From Frisingicoccus caecimuris (lineage in GTDB: Bacteria > Bacillota > Clostridia > Lachnospirales > Lachnospiraceae): DNA of 64,000 nt. This document shows positions 35,551-44,607 of this stretch, piece by piece. Where the stretch lies: contig NZ_SLXA01000003.1 in NCBI RefSeq assembly GCF_004340975.1, positions 1 to 64,000 on the forward strand, written 5' to 3'. Under the pieces are notes generated by a model. That model did not search any database, had not been told where the DNA came from, and saw nothing but the letters and a program-made list of their open reading frames with translations. The translations under genes and the position numbers were made by a program. The first letter of the stretch is position 1, and every line of letters begins with the position of its first letter.

Positions 35551-36720
35551 TTGAGTAATGAACAGCTTTATTCCATGTTCCGCGAATCAACGTACAGCAA
35601 ACTTGACGAAAACGAGAAATTGGGTCTTCTTCAGGAGACAGTGAATCGTGATGCGTTGGAGCGAGGCGAGATTGGTGCACCGGAGGTGCGTTTCGCTGAC
35701 TTGCCGGCAAATGAAAGCGGCAATGCAGCAAATGGTGTGATTAACGTTAATTACGATATGGCAGTCAGGGGCGTTCAGACATTTGAATATAACGGCCAGA
35801 CGATTCAGCACACAATGAGTGATTATAACTGTCAGACACTCAATACGGTGCTCCATGAGAATGTGCATTGCTTCCAGGATCAGGTGATCGACGGAACCAT
35901 CAATATTGATAATGTTCAGCTGACCAATGAGTATCAGGCAAATGATTTTACCACCAGTGCAGTGCTTCAGAATGGAAGTTATCAGTTGGGCAGCCAGTAT
36001 CTGACAGGCGAAACGGCTAACGGATATTACATGTATTACTTTCAGTCAACAGAAAGAGATGCGCATCTTTCGGCGGAAGAAAAGACAGCCACTATCCTGA
36101 ATAGTATATCCGGAAAGTATGGCACGGAGGCATCCTTTGAAGCATATGCCAAATCTGTAGCCACCACGGGCTATCAGGCAACCGAACAGGAAGCAATACA
36201 GCGGTTTCAAAATCCGAATTTTGTGAAGGATCTGAACCAGACGCTGCAGAATCAGTATTTCGGAACAAGGGTGCCGGTCGATCCAAATACAGAAAAGGCT
36301 GTTAAGGCAGAAATGGTTGCAACCCATCAGAGTCTTCAGCAGCAGATGACGCAAACAAATCATTTAGTGACAAAGGAGGACACCAAGATGTCATTTGATC
36401 CAAAGCCGGTTTCATTAGAGGAATACAATCAGAGCCTTAGAGATACAGTAAATGCTTATTATGAGCATGCGATGAATGATCCGTCAATGTCTAAAGAAGA
36501 GGCAATTAAGTCAACTGCAGAAACGAGCGAAAAGTATCTTGATGCTGTTCAGGAGTTCCAGGAGGCGCAGGATATGCAGACAGATAATAATGCGCTTGAT
36601 ACGGCAGATGTTCAGGAAAATGGCGTTGCATCAGTAGATGCCGGTGTACCTGACGATAGTGTCAGCGATGACGGCGTGGATAATGATGGCGATGGTGTTG
36701 ACGGCGGCATGGATATTTAA
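35551..36720 (+). CDS. zincin-like protein with HExxH motif, acidic C-terminus
   Basis: About 389 residues from the TTG at 35551. Residues around 105-111 read TVLHENVHCFQDQ, an HExxH metalloprotease motif, and STERDAHLSAEE about 70 residues later may supply the third zinc ligand. The C-terminal 60 residues are Asp-rich (DDGVDNDGDGVDGGMD). Coding character continues upstream of the TTG (VTGTYGVHPTQYG) to the previous stop. The best ribosome site (AGGAGG at 35496) points to a start near 35509, where the codon is GTT rather than GTG. The true start is therefore uncertain. A peptidase role is inferred only. Confidence 0.65.
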   Translation: MSNEQLYSMFRESTYSKLDENEKLGLLQETVNRDALERGEIGAPEVRFADLPANESGNAANGVINVNYDMAVRGVQTFEYNGQTIQHTMSDYNCQTLNTVLHENVHCFQDQVIDGTINIDNVQLTNEYQANDFTTSAVLQNGSYQLGSQYLTGETANGYYMYYFQSTERDAHLSAEEKTATILNSISGKYGTEASFEAYAKSVATTGYQATEQEAIQRFQNPNFVKDLNQTLQNQYFGTRVPVDPNTEKAVKAEMVATHQSLQQQMTQTNHLVTKEDTKMSFDPKPVSLEEYNQSLRDTVNAYYEHAMNDPSMSKEEAIKSTAETSEKYLDAVQEFQEAQDMQTDNNALDTADVQENGVASVDAGVPDDSVSDDGVDNDGDGVDGGMDI

Positions 36721-36735
36721 GGAGGGTCATAGTAG

Positions 36736-38139
36736 ATGTCATATGATTTTGGACAGAGACGAATCGGAGCAGGAAGTAGTCAGGAGAGGAACGGAGGAAT
36801 GTATACGAAGACTCTTTTAGGGCAGAGCATTAGCGAATCTCCGATTCCTTCCTGGACCGCAGATAAGTCGGGGAATCCCTTTGTGGCATTTCAGGATTCA
36901 AAGACAAAGAAACTCTTTGGTATGAGTAAGGCTATGCTGGCATATGGACTTTTGGCCATTGGCGCGCCGGGAACAGGAAAGACGAATTTCTTCAATATGG
37001 TCTTCGAGCGTTTGCTTGCAACGATGGAACCAACGGATGTGATGGTTATCTTCGATACAAAGGGTGATTATCTGGAAACCTTTGGCGAGAGAATCCCGGA
37101 TAAGGAGAAAATTATCATCGGCAATGGCGAGATGTATCGCAATATTACCGCTTATCATAATATTTTTGCCGAAGTAATGCCGAGGGGACTAGATGGAAAG
37201 CTTGTTTATACAACAGAGTCCGATGAAGATGCTCTGGAACTCTGTGAGCAGCTGTTCCAGACGATGAATAGCGAGACTCAACCGATTTTCCCGGCTATGG
37301 CCGAACAGGTGGTCACTGCTGTCATCATTTATTATATGAGAACTTACTGGCGTTCCGAACAGTCAAAGTTGAATAATCAGGAACTCATTCGTTTCTTCAC
37401 ACACAGCACAAATGAGGATTTAAAGAAAATCCTGGGACTGGATTATATGGCCGATCAGCGTAACTGTATTGACTATATTTCCAACAAGGGCAATCAGACC
37501 CAGGGAGTTAACAGCTATATTGGCTCTATGCTGAAAAAGATGTTTGTAGGGCCTTTTGCTCAGGCTGATCCGTCAAGAGAGTTTTCCATGAGAGAGATTA
37601 TGGGCGGCGGTAAGAAGAAAGTTGTCTTTATTGAATATGATTTGAGAAAAGGCCAGCTTCTTGCTCCGATGTACTCTATTCTGATTGATCGGGCGCTTGC
37701 CAATGGGTTGGGTGGAAGACAGAAGGAGAAATCCAATAAGTATTTTCTGTTAGATGAGATGCTGCTTCTTCCGAAGCTCCAGCATCTGTCGGATGGGCTG
37801 AATTTTGGCCGTTCGCAGGGCGTAAAGGTAATGTGTGGACTTCAGAATACAGCAGGTCTCCAGGAACAATATGGGGAAGCCGGAGCAAAGAATATCTTAT
37901 CTTCATTTCAGAATATGATGGCATTCAGAATAAACGATTTTGACACCAGACAGTTTGTGATCAACCGTTTGGGGGAGAACTATCAGAATTTCAGCCTTTC
38001 TGCACAGCAGGAGAATCTGAACATTCAGAGGGCAGGACATACCGTTGAAGACTGGAACCTGTTAAAGATGAAGAATGGTGAGGCTGTGGTATCACTGGCA
38101 GGAGAGGCACCGTTCCTGTTTGCGATGCCGCTGTATTGA
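36736..38139 (+). CDS. VirD4/TraG-like ATPase, active form
   Basis: 467 residues. Walker A AIGAPGTGKTNFF is near residue 80 and Walker B KYFLLDEMLLLP near 340. A TraG-D-type C-terminal region includes GLNFGRSQGVKVMCGLQNTA and SFQNMMAFRINDFDTR. It lacks the N-terminal membrane helices of T4SS coupling proteins. Such ATPases pump DNA or protein substrates as hexamers. It is followed by a degenerate paralogue and small membrane proteins, which could provide the membrane anchor. AGGAGGGT precedes the ATG. Confidence 0.8.
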   Translation: MSYDFGQRRIGAGSSQERNGGMYTKTLLGQSISESPIPSWTADKSGNPFVAFQDSKTKKLFGMSKAMLAYGLLAIGAPGTGKTNFFNMVFERLLATMEPTDVMVIFDTKGDYLETFGERIPDKEKIIIGNGEMYRNITAYHNIFAEVMPRGLDGKLVYTTESDEDALELCEQLFQTMNSETQPIFPAMAEQVVTAVIIYYMRTYWRSEQSKLNNQELIRFFTHSTNEDLKKILGLDYMADQRNCIDYISNKGNQTQGVNSYIGSMLKKMFVGPFAQADPSREFSMREIMGGGKKKVVFIEYDLRKGQLLAPMYSILIDRALANGLGGRQKEKSNKYFLLDEMLLLPKLQHLSDGLNFGRSQGVKVMCGLQNTAGLQEQYGEAGAKNILSSFQNMMAFRINDFDTRQFVINRLGENYQNFSLSAQQENLNIQRAGHTVEDWNLLKMKNGEAVVSLAGEAPFLFAMPLY

Positions 38140-38191
38140 AAACGTTTGCCCGATTCATTGTGAATATGCACCGGGCAGAAGGGAGAGAGAT

Positions 38192-39442
38192 ATGAGTAAT
38201 AAAGGAATGATCATCCGGGAGTGCGAACGACTGAATGCTGCCAGACGGGTATTTGAGGGACGTGTGGATAGTGCAAGTTTCTTTCGTAGGATTCGTGGAG
38301 ATCTGGTGATAACCGGTGGAGAAGCCGGAAATCAGGCAATGGTACTTGATCTGTTTTGCAGCTGTCTGGAGAGAAATGATATGCCGACAATTATCCTGAC
38401 AAGTCATCCGGAAGTGATGACAGCCATACAGCAGAAGCGAAATACACAGGAGATAGACGGCGTTATGACATCCTGCGTAACGGACAAAAATTACCATCCG
38501 TTCTACGGCATGTCGGCACAGCAGATTCTGCGTTTCGTCTGTATGGTGGCTGAGGAAATGGGATATACCACTCTGATTGATCCGATCATGATTTATGCGG
38601 CAGCAGTGCTCAATGTGGTTGCAGCAAAATATCCGGTGTCTTTGCCGGCTATCGTAAAGCTTTTGAACGAAGATGATGATTCTATTTCTGAGTTTGCTCT
38701 GCAGAGTGGTCTCTCGAATGTGATCGCGGATAATATTCGCGCCAATCATGAGGCTGGAATTGCGCTTCGGAGACTGTTTGAACGACTTGAAGAAATATTT
38801 GAAGATGTTTATACGCCTGGAAGCGATACCAAATATAACTTCCAGAGCGGAGCAAAGGGTAACCTTTCAGGAATGGCTATGTATGCATGCTCCAGCAATC
38901 AGCATATTTTTAACTCCTATTTGAAAGAAGAAATCTTTTATACCCTCAAGCGTGTGCCAAGAGTCCGCATTATTCTTGATGAGATGGAGTTCGTGGATGA
39001 AAATGATGAACTGATGAAATATCTCATACAGGCAAAACGACAGGGGAAGGTTGAGTTAATGTTGGTGTCGCAGAACATCAAAGAGTCCATGCATGGGAAT
39101 TCCGAGCTGGATTTTGCAAATGTCGTGCTGTTTCAGCATGGAACTTCTGCAACGACTGACGATATTTCCAAAGACTTATTTAGTACCTATCAGTATCATG
39201 TGCCAATACCCGTAGCAGGTAACACTCCGCATATTTTCTTTTCAATCAAAAAAGCGGTACATTGGCAGATTCAAAGAGAGGAAAGACTCAGAGTGAGAAG
39301 TCAGGACCTATATGCAAAACCTGCAATTTTGAGAAAGCAGTCGGATTATCTTGCTGTTAAGACGACAGCAAATGACAACGTCTATTTGATTCCCACATCA
39401 GATTTCCTGCCTATTGTGTCAGGAGTTCCGATGGTGGTATGA
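38192..39442 (+). CDS. VirD4/TraG-like ATPase paralogue without a Walker A motif
   Basis: About 416 residues. Where a P-loop is expected the sequence reads VITGGEAGNQAM, without GK[ST]. A Walker-B-like strand RIILDEMEFVDEND and the downstream KRQGKVELMLVSQNIKES region match the family. The start at 38192 follows GGGAGAG. It probably forms a mixed ring or regulatory partner with the active ATPase directly upstream. Nucleotide hydrolysis is unlikely. Confidence 0.65.
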   Translation: MSNKGMIIRECERLNAARRVFEGRVDSASFFRRIRGDLVITGGEAGNQAMVLDLFCSCLERNDMPTIILTSHPEVMTAIQQKRNTQEIDGVMTSCVTDKNYHPFYGMSAQQILRFVCMVAEEMGYTTLIDPIMIYAAAVLNVVAAKYPVSLPAIVKLLNEDDDSISEFALQSGLSNVIADNIRANHEAGIALRRLFERLEEIFEDVYTPGSDTKYNFQSGAKGNLSGMAMYACSSNQHIFNSYLKEEIFYTLKRVPRVRIILDEMEFVDENDELMKYLIQAKRQGKVELMLVSQNIKESMHGNSELDFANVVLFQHGTSATTDDISKDLFSTYQYHVPIPVAGNTPHIFFSIKKAVHWQIQREERLRVRSQDLYAKPAILRKQSDYLAVKTTANDNVYLIPTSDFLPIVSGVPMVV

Positions 39443-39636
39443 CACGGGGAAAGTATATGAGACGTAAAAGACATAAATAGTTTCAAAAAGCGGAAATACA
39501 TGTTTCATTTCAGATGACCGGCACAACTATAAGAAACATCTTTCTGGTCTTAAAATAGCATTAACAACAAAGTAGGAAAGGAGGTCTGAAAGAGGAGATC
39601 AGATATAGATAAGAGCGTTGGGGAGGTGATGAGTAC
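39443..39636. other. intergenic stretch inside the cluster
   Basis: This 194-base gap is the largest between genes in this part of the cluster. No ORF or clear terminator is seen. It could hold an internal promoter. Confidence 0.4.
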
Positions 39637-39915
39637 ATGAGGCGTGCAGGAAATATTTTTGAGCAGGAAAGCTACAGAGGAGCAGGAATCAGGGCTGTTT
39701 CAGGCGTAACGCTCACCATGATTGTCTGTTCGGTGCTTTCTGTTCTGGCGGCAATCGGAATCATTGCCAATTTTGGTGCGGTGACAGCGCGAATCGCCAT
39801 ATTCATGGCAAACACGCTGTCTTCTGGATTCCCAATCCTGGTAGTTGTGATTGCGGCAGTTTATTTTGTAGTGCGGTTGAAATGGAAGCTGCGCAGAAGT
39901 TTTTGGGGGTGGTGA
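39637..39915 (+). CDS. small membrane protein
   Basis: 92 residues with two membrane helices (VTLTMIVCSVLSVLAAIGII and FPILVVVIAAVYFVV) and a basic C-terminus. GGGGAGGTGATG precedes the start. With the next gene it forms a pair of small two-helix proteins reminiscent of VirB3- or holin-like subunits. No specific family is recognised. Confidence 0.65.
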   Translation: MRRAGNIFEQESYRGAGIRAVSGVTLTMIVCSVLSVLAAIGIIANFGAVTARIAIFMANTLSSGFPILVVVIAAVYFVVRLKWKLRRSFWGW

Positions 39916-39921
39916 TAAAAC

Positions 39922-40140
39922 ATGGATGATCAGGCGGTAACAGTGTGGACAGTGATCAGGCGCTTCCTGATCGGATGGGCCGTGGCGGGAGTTTTGCTGG
40001 TGGTTGTCAGTTGTGTGAAATACAAGGAGTTTATCGTGACGGCTTTTGCAAATAATACCTGGGCATGGATCAATGCCATTATGCCGATTGTAATCATTGT
40101 ATTTGTTATAGGATATTTACTCAAATCTCTATTTAGATAG
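39922..40140 (+). CDS. small membrane protein
   Basis: 72 residues with two membrane helices (FLIGWAVAGVLLVVVS and INAIMPIVIIVFVIGYLL), 6 bases after the preceding membrane-protein gene. The two probably assemble together, perhaps as the anchor of the VirD4-like ATPases. Function unknown. Confidence 0.65.
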   Translation: MDDQAVTVWTVIRRFLIGWAVAGVLLVVVSCVKYKEFIVTAFANNTWAWINAIMPIVIIVFVIGYLLKSLFR

Positions 40141-40150
40141 GAAGGAGAAT

Positions 40151-40330
40151 ATGGATATGATCAGAACCGGAAAATATAAGAACTATGGACAGCTTGAGGA
40201 CCAGGCCAATGGCGTTGCGGATGTTGAGGCGTTTGTATTCCGCAATGGTGAGGTAGTGCCTGCAGATCAGGCAGAGAACTCTTCGAGTCCTGTGATCAAT
40301 ACGGCACCGGAAAAGAACTATGCACGATAA
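40151..40330 (+). CDS. 59-residue soluble peptide, unknown
   Basis: Starts MDMIRTGKYKNYGQLEDQ and ends APEKNYAR, with GGAAGGAGAAT before the ATG. It contains FVFRNGEVVPADQAE and a low-complexity tail. It sits immediately before the E2-like gene (12 bases), the position where modifier proteins are often encoded. It is shorter than a ubiquitin fold (about 75 residues) and lacks a Gly-Gly end, so it is at best a candidate substrate or partner. Confidence 0.6.
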   Translation: MDMIRTGKYKNYGQLEDQANGVADVEAFVFRNGEVVPADQAENSSSPVINTAPEKNYAR

Positions 40331-40342
40331 GGAGGTCATACG

Positions 40343-40795
40343 ATGTATTGGTATGAAAAAGAAAACGGCGATCTGCTTAAATTTGAGAAAGAATCTTTTC
40401 TGAAGTTCATGCGCGAGTATAATCATCCGAATACGAAGATGATGTTCAGCTTCGACAAAAAGCACAGATTCTGCGTGGACGTGACGCTGCCGGTAAAACC
40501 GGCACCGGATCAGCGATGGCGGACATTCGTATTCCATGTTGTGTACGAGCACGACCATCCGGGAAGAGATGCTGATGGTTTATTCGGTGGCAGTATCAAG
40601 GTTTATCCGATGACAAAGCTGAAACCGGGCTTCCATCATCTGATTTCAGATTATAGGATGGGACTTCCTTATATCTGTCAGGTCAGGTCCACAGATCCGG
40701 CATCCGTTAATGGATACACCGCAATGACCAGAGTCCTTCGATGGATCGATGTTTACTGCGTGTGGGAGAAGACCGGTGTAGATCGTGACCGTTAA
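40343..40795 (+). CDS. E2/UBC-like protein
   Basis: 150 residues with the strand order of bacterial E2-like proteins. The central sheet is FVFHVVYEHDHPG, then GSIKVYPMTKLKPGFHHL. A possible catalytic cysteine C112 lies in LPYICQVRS, and a C-terminal helix carries the aromatic segment MTRVLRWIDVYCVW. The HPN of eukaryotic E2s is absent, as in most bacterial versions. E2s accept the modifier from E1 and pass it to targets. The next gene, 11 bases on, encodes a JAB-E1 fusion, which strongly supports the call. AAGGAGGTC precedes the ATG. Confidence 0.65.
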   Translation: MYWYEKENGDLLKFEKESFLKFMREYNHPNTKMMFSFDKKHRFCVDVTLPVKPAPDQRWRTFVFHVVYEHDHPGRDADGLFGGSIKVYPMTKLKPGFHHLISDYRMGLPYICQVRSTDPASVNGYTAMTRVLRWIDVYCVWEKTGVDRDR

Positions 40796-40806
40796 TGGAG
40801 GTGGCA

Positions 40807-42747
40807 ATGTTCCAACGTAAAGAAAAATATCATGTTTATATTACTCATAATACATACAGAGGGATGTTACTCGAAGCGGGCAGACATCCTGGAAATGAAA
40901 GTATTATCCAGATGCCTGGAATACGTATCGGCAATGACTTCTTCTTTGATATGGTGGCGGACAGTGGCATTAACGCCACATATACGCCTGCCATGTGCGA
41001 GAAGGACCATGTATACGCTGATCATCTGGCGACGCGGCTTTCTGAATATTATGACTTCTCAAATGGCAAGTTGACAGTGTCTCAGGTCCACAGACATCCG
41101 AATGGCTGCCTGCGTTTCAGCCCGGGAGATTATCCGGCGAATATTAAGCTGGCACAGCAGTTTGGCGGTGTAGTCAACGGACTGATTTTTATCGATCCCG
41201 AATTCAGGATCAGGTTCTGGTATATCGACGAGAACGGAGATGAGACGGAAGCTGAATATGAAATTAACGATCAAGCCGTCAGGGCTGCGATGCCGCGTAT
41301 CGATTTACGCAAGCTTAAACAAACAGTAGAACGCAATGAAGCAGCGAGGACAGCGGCCGGAAGAATGGAACGCAGGACGGTAGATGGAAGTGATGTAAGG
41401 GAAGCCATCTGTTCAAAATTATCTGGTTTATTTAAGGAAAGTACAGGGGAGGAGAAGTATATGGATAACAGAAAGGACAGAGGATTACAGACAACAGATG
41501 CAGCATCAGAAGAGGATGAAATCTTGATGGATGATGCATTTATGGATTTTGAAAAAATGCAGGAAGCACTCAGACCGTACAAGGTGCTGATTCCGGAGGA
41601 ATATAGAAAGCAGCGATATGAAGGGAAACTGATGGGATATTATTTACCGGAAACGAAAATCTATAACATCGTTCCGGAAGAACTTTATAGTGTCCGAACG
41701 GATGCCCGGCCGTTAGGTGTGGCCGTAAGAAGTGAGCATATTGAAAGAAATGCAGGCAGTATCTCCGATCAGTTCGGGCTTTCGCTTGTATGGAACGGTG
41801 ATGATGCGATGATTTCTATGAAGGACAATATGGAGGTTGAGATTCTTACGGAATACTACGCCTGTCAGCAGGAGGTTTTTTCCAGAAATCAGGGGATCGT
41901 GGAAAAAGATAAGATGTCTGCAAAACAGGCAATCATCTCAGGTACAGGTTCCGGAGGGTTCAAGGTTGGTTTGGAGCTGATCAGAGCAGGAATCGGTTCC
42001 CTGATCGTTGCCGATAATGATATTCTGGCATATCACAATGTATGTCGCCATGAGTGTGGTATTCATGATGTAGGACGATATAAGGTGGATTGCTTCAAAG
42101 AAAGGGCTGCAGATATCAACCCGAATTGCAAAGTCTATACTTTCAGGGATCTGATTCAGCATGTGGATCCGGCTGAATTGGAGAAAATTATCTGGAAAGA
42201 TTCCATCATCCTCTGTTGTGCTGACAATCGTCACTGTGGATATGTCTGCAATGAGTTGGCTGACAAATACCATATCCCTATGATTGATGCCGGGTGTGGG
42301 CCGAGAGCTTCTACAGGAGAGATTTTCTATTATAGACCGGATTCCGGTATGGCATGTTATACTTGTGCTTATGGTGAAGATAAAGGCGTTGACTACAGCA
42401 ATCAGGCAGTGCGCAGAAGATTCTATGCGACTGAGACAGAACTCGAAAAGCTTCATTTCCAGCCAGGTATGTATCTGGATATCCAGCTCACAGCAATCTT
42501 TGAGGCGAAACTGGCCATCGATCTTCTGATGGAGAAAGAAGAAGGCTATGAGCCAAAGCTGCTTCCTTATATTAATCAGTGCACAGTATTGCTTAATTAT
42601 CCGGTACATCAGGACGTGAATCCATATATGCAGCTGTTTGGAGCCGTGGAAGAGCGCAGGCCGCTTACCTGGAAATCCGGACCGGCGCAGAAAAACGAGT
42701 CCTGTTCTTATTGCGGACCGAAGGGCCTGAGGAGGTTTTACACATGA
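40807..42747 (+). CDS. JAB (JAMM) deubiquitinase-E1/ThiF fusion
   Basis: 646 residues. The N-terminal JAB domain has E23 and the exact JAMM spacing H95-x-H97-x7-S105-x2-D108 (VHRHPNGCLRFSPGD), so it should be a zinc isopeptidase. A linker of about 220 residues precedes an E1-type ThiF domain. This has the nucleotide loop GTGSGGFKVG (379-388), VADNDILAYHNVCRH with D403, N411 and R414, and two CxxC zinc pairs (517/520 and 633/636). C497 in DAGCGPR is a possible catalytic residue. E1 adenylates a modifier and JAB removes or matures it. The start at 40807 follows GGAGGTG; 40795 would overlap the E2 stop. Confidence 0.85.
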   Translation: MFQRKEKYHVYITHNTYRGMLLEAGRHPGNESIIQMPGIRIGNDFFFDMVADSGINATYTPAMCEKDHVYADHLATRLSEYYDFSNGKLTVSQVHRHPNGCLRFSPGDYPANIKLAQQFGGVVNGLIFIDPEFRIRFWYIDENGDETEAEYEINDQAVRAAMPRIDLRKLKQTVERNEAARTAAGRMERRTVDGSDVREAICSKLSGLFKESTGEEKYMDNRKDRGLQTTDAASEEDEILMDDAFMDFEKMQEALRPYKVLIPEEYRKQRYEGKLMGYYLPETKIYNIVPEELYSVRTDARPLGVAVRSEHIERNAGSISDQFGLSLVWNGDDAMISMKDNMEVEILTEYYACQQEVFSRNQGIVEKDKMSAKQAIISGTGSGGFKVGLELIRAGIGSLIVADNDILAYHNVCRHECGIHDVGRYKVDCFKERAADINPNCKVYTFRDLIQHVDPAELEKIIWKDSIILCCADNRHCGYVCNELADKYHIPMIDAGCGPRASTGEIFYYRPDSGMACYTCAYGEDKGVDYSNQAVRRRFYATETELEKLHFQPGMYLDIQLTAIFEAKLAIDLLMEKEEGYEPKLLPYINQCTVLLNYPVHQDVNPYMQLFGAVEERRPLTWKSGPAQKNESCSYCGPKGLRRFYT

Positions 42748-43184
42748 GTTACGTGTTGATCAATGGCAAACGATATTACAAAGATGACCGGACAGGCAGG
42801 GCAACAGTGGACAATGTTTCGCAGGCGGAGGCCGATCGAAGAGCACAGAGGACCCGGGGTGCTATGAGATCTTCCGTATCCAACCGCCCGAAGTCGGCGG
42901 CTGGATACAGCAGAAGGACAAGTAGTGCAGGCAACAGAACTACCCATACAAGTTTCCCATGGAAGGTTATTATCATCTGTGCTGTGATTGCAATGTTCAT
43001 TGGAGCATTCCTTTATAATCACTCTCATGTTTCATCTGAAGAAAAAGCAATCACGGATTACATGAATGCCCAACAGGCGAATGCGGCGGATGAGAATGAG
43101 GCAGAAGCAACATACCTGATGCCGGATAGTACAGAGAGGTATTTGGAAGCTTCAGATATTGAAAACTATAGCCATGATGAATGA
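42744..43184 (+). CDS. single-span membrane protein with partial YARHG-like tail
   Basis: 146 residues, starting at an ATGA overlap with the JAB-E1 stop. The N-terminus (YVLINGKRYYKDDRTGRATV) is soluble, followed by an Arg/Ser-rich stretch, a membrane helix (VIIICAVIAMFIGAFLY) and an outer part. That part ends in LMPDSTERYLEASDIENYS, which resembles the first half of a YARHG domain (PDS..RYL...DL..LS) but stops before the conserved YARHG segment. It may tether the conjugation module to the membrane. Confidence 0.6.
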   Translation: MSYVLINGKRYYKDDRTGRATVDNVSQAEADRRAQRTRGAMRSSVSNRPKSAAGYSRRTSSAGNRTTHTSFPWKVIIICAVIAMFIGAFLYNHSHVSSEEKAITDYMNAQQANAADENEAEATYLMPDSTERYLEASDIENYSHDE

Positions 43185-43207
43185 AGGAATGGAAGGGGAA
43201 TACTCTC

Positions 43208-44509
43208 ATGAGATATTCGGATAAAGATTGGATATTCATTGGCTTTGACGGGGATACTGTTCATATATCTCCGATTATCCAGATGAGCGGAAGCAGTGGA
43301 CTGAAGAAAATGCTCCAGGGTATCAGCGGCAAAAGCAGCATGACGATTTATCATGTCAATTTTGACATTAAAACCTGTATGAATGTGGGAAATGTAAATC
43401 TGCCACGGAATGTTTCGGAAGTAGATATTGTTATCGAGTTCAAGCCCGAAGAGGATGGCGGAACGGTAACTATCTGCAATACAGATCAGGTGTGGAGTTA
43501 TAGTGTGAAGGAAAACACGCAGAGGACACCTTCAACAGATAGAACCAGGGATATTGTAGATAAAGATAAAGTCCGTCAGCTTGAACAGAAAAAGCAGACG
43601 AAAATTGTCTGGCCGGATGAGTTGGCTGCAGAATTAAAGCGTGACATTTATGGACAGGATGAGGCAATTAAGAAGATCAGTGAATTGATTTCAGCAAATC
43701 TTCGCAGAAAACAGCCTGAAGTGGAGGTCATCGTCCTCTTTGGTCCGACTGGTGTGGGTAAGACGGAAGTTGGTAAAGCTCTTCCTGGGGCACTCGAAAA
43801 GCTGACAGGACAGGCATATGGTTTTCATCAGATCGCATTAAATGAATTTATCGGCGAGCATTCTGTGAATCGGTTCTTTGGAGCCCCACCTTCTTATGTG
43901 GGCTACAAGGATCCAACAGTATTTGAACCCGTCCGTTCCAATGCTTATCAGGTTTACCTGCTTGATGAGATTGAGAAAGCGACTGACAGAGTCTATACCG
44001 GATTGATGGAATGCTTTAGCAGCGGTGTGGTGCATCTGGCAGATAACTCGCAAGACATCGACCTTAGCCATGTGATTTTCATTATCACGAGCAATATTCC
44101 TGTCGATATGAAGGCATATAATGAGGCATCTGCATTCCGAAAGAAGGAAATTTGCAGAAATACTCTGGCTAAGGCCTGCGGGCACCCGGAAATTGCCGGT
44201 AAGATTACGAACTGCCTGGCTTTTCAGGAGTTGCCCGTAGATGCTCTTACGGATATCGTCAGTAAATTTGTTGTAGAGGAGCTTCAGAACTACGAGATGG
44301 AACTGGAGCACATGGACGAAAAACTGATGGTACAGTTGAAAGAACAGCACAGCAACTATGGCGCCAGAGGTGTCAAAGATGCAGTGAGAGAGGCTATCAC
44401 AGCAGCGACAGTATATGACCGCAATATCGGAAGATACAGGGGAAAGAAGGTAACGCTGTCGGGAAATATTGAGGATATTGTGATAACGATCGTTCAAGAG
44501 GAAAGGTAA
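43208..44509 (+). CDS. ClpB/ClpC D2-like AAA+ unfoldase
   Basis: About 433 residues. A unique N-terminal domain (about 1-115) precedes one AAA+ module of the class-2 Clp type: Walker A FGPTGVGKTEVGK, the pore loop region GAPPSYVGYKD, Walker B VYLLDEIEKA, sensor 1 in VIFIITSN, and sensor 2 in NYGARGVKDAV in the C-terminal ClpB_D2-small domain. No classical IGF/VGF ClpP-docking loop is evident. A ClpP homologue is encoded 14 kb downstream in the same cluster. The start is uncertain: 43181 overlaps the previous stop, while 43208 has AAGGGG 10 bases upstream. Confidence 0.82.
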   Translation: MRYSDKDWIFIGFDGDTVHISPIIQMSGSSGLKKMLQGISGKSSMTIYHVNFDIKTCMNVGNVNLPRNVSEVDIVIEFKPEEDGGTVTICNTDQVWSYSVKENTQRTPSTDRTRDIVDKDKVRQLEQKKQTKIVWPDELAAELKRDIYGQDEAIKKISELISANLRRKQPEVEVIVLFGPTGVGKTEVGKALPGALEKLTGQAYGFHQIALNEFIGEHSVNRFFGAPPSYVGYKDPTVFEPVRSNAYQVYLLDEIEKATDRVYTGLMECFSSGVVHLADNSQDIDLSHVIFIITSNIPVDMKAYNEASAFRKKEICRNTLAKACGHPEIAGKITNCLAFQELPVDALTDIVSKFVVEELQNYEMELEHMDEKLMVQLKEQHSNYGARGVKDAVREAITAATVYDRNIGRYRGKKVTLSGNIEDIVITIVQEER

Positions 44510-44607
44510 AGATCGGAATAAAGGTGATAGTCGTTGGTATTTTCAATGGTTCATACAGATATAATATGATAAAATGAGAATATCATATCCATTAAGGAGA
44601 GCAAGAC

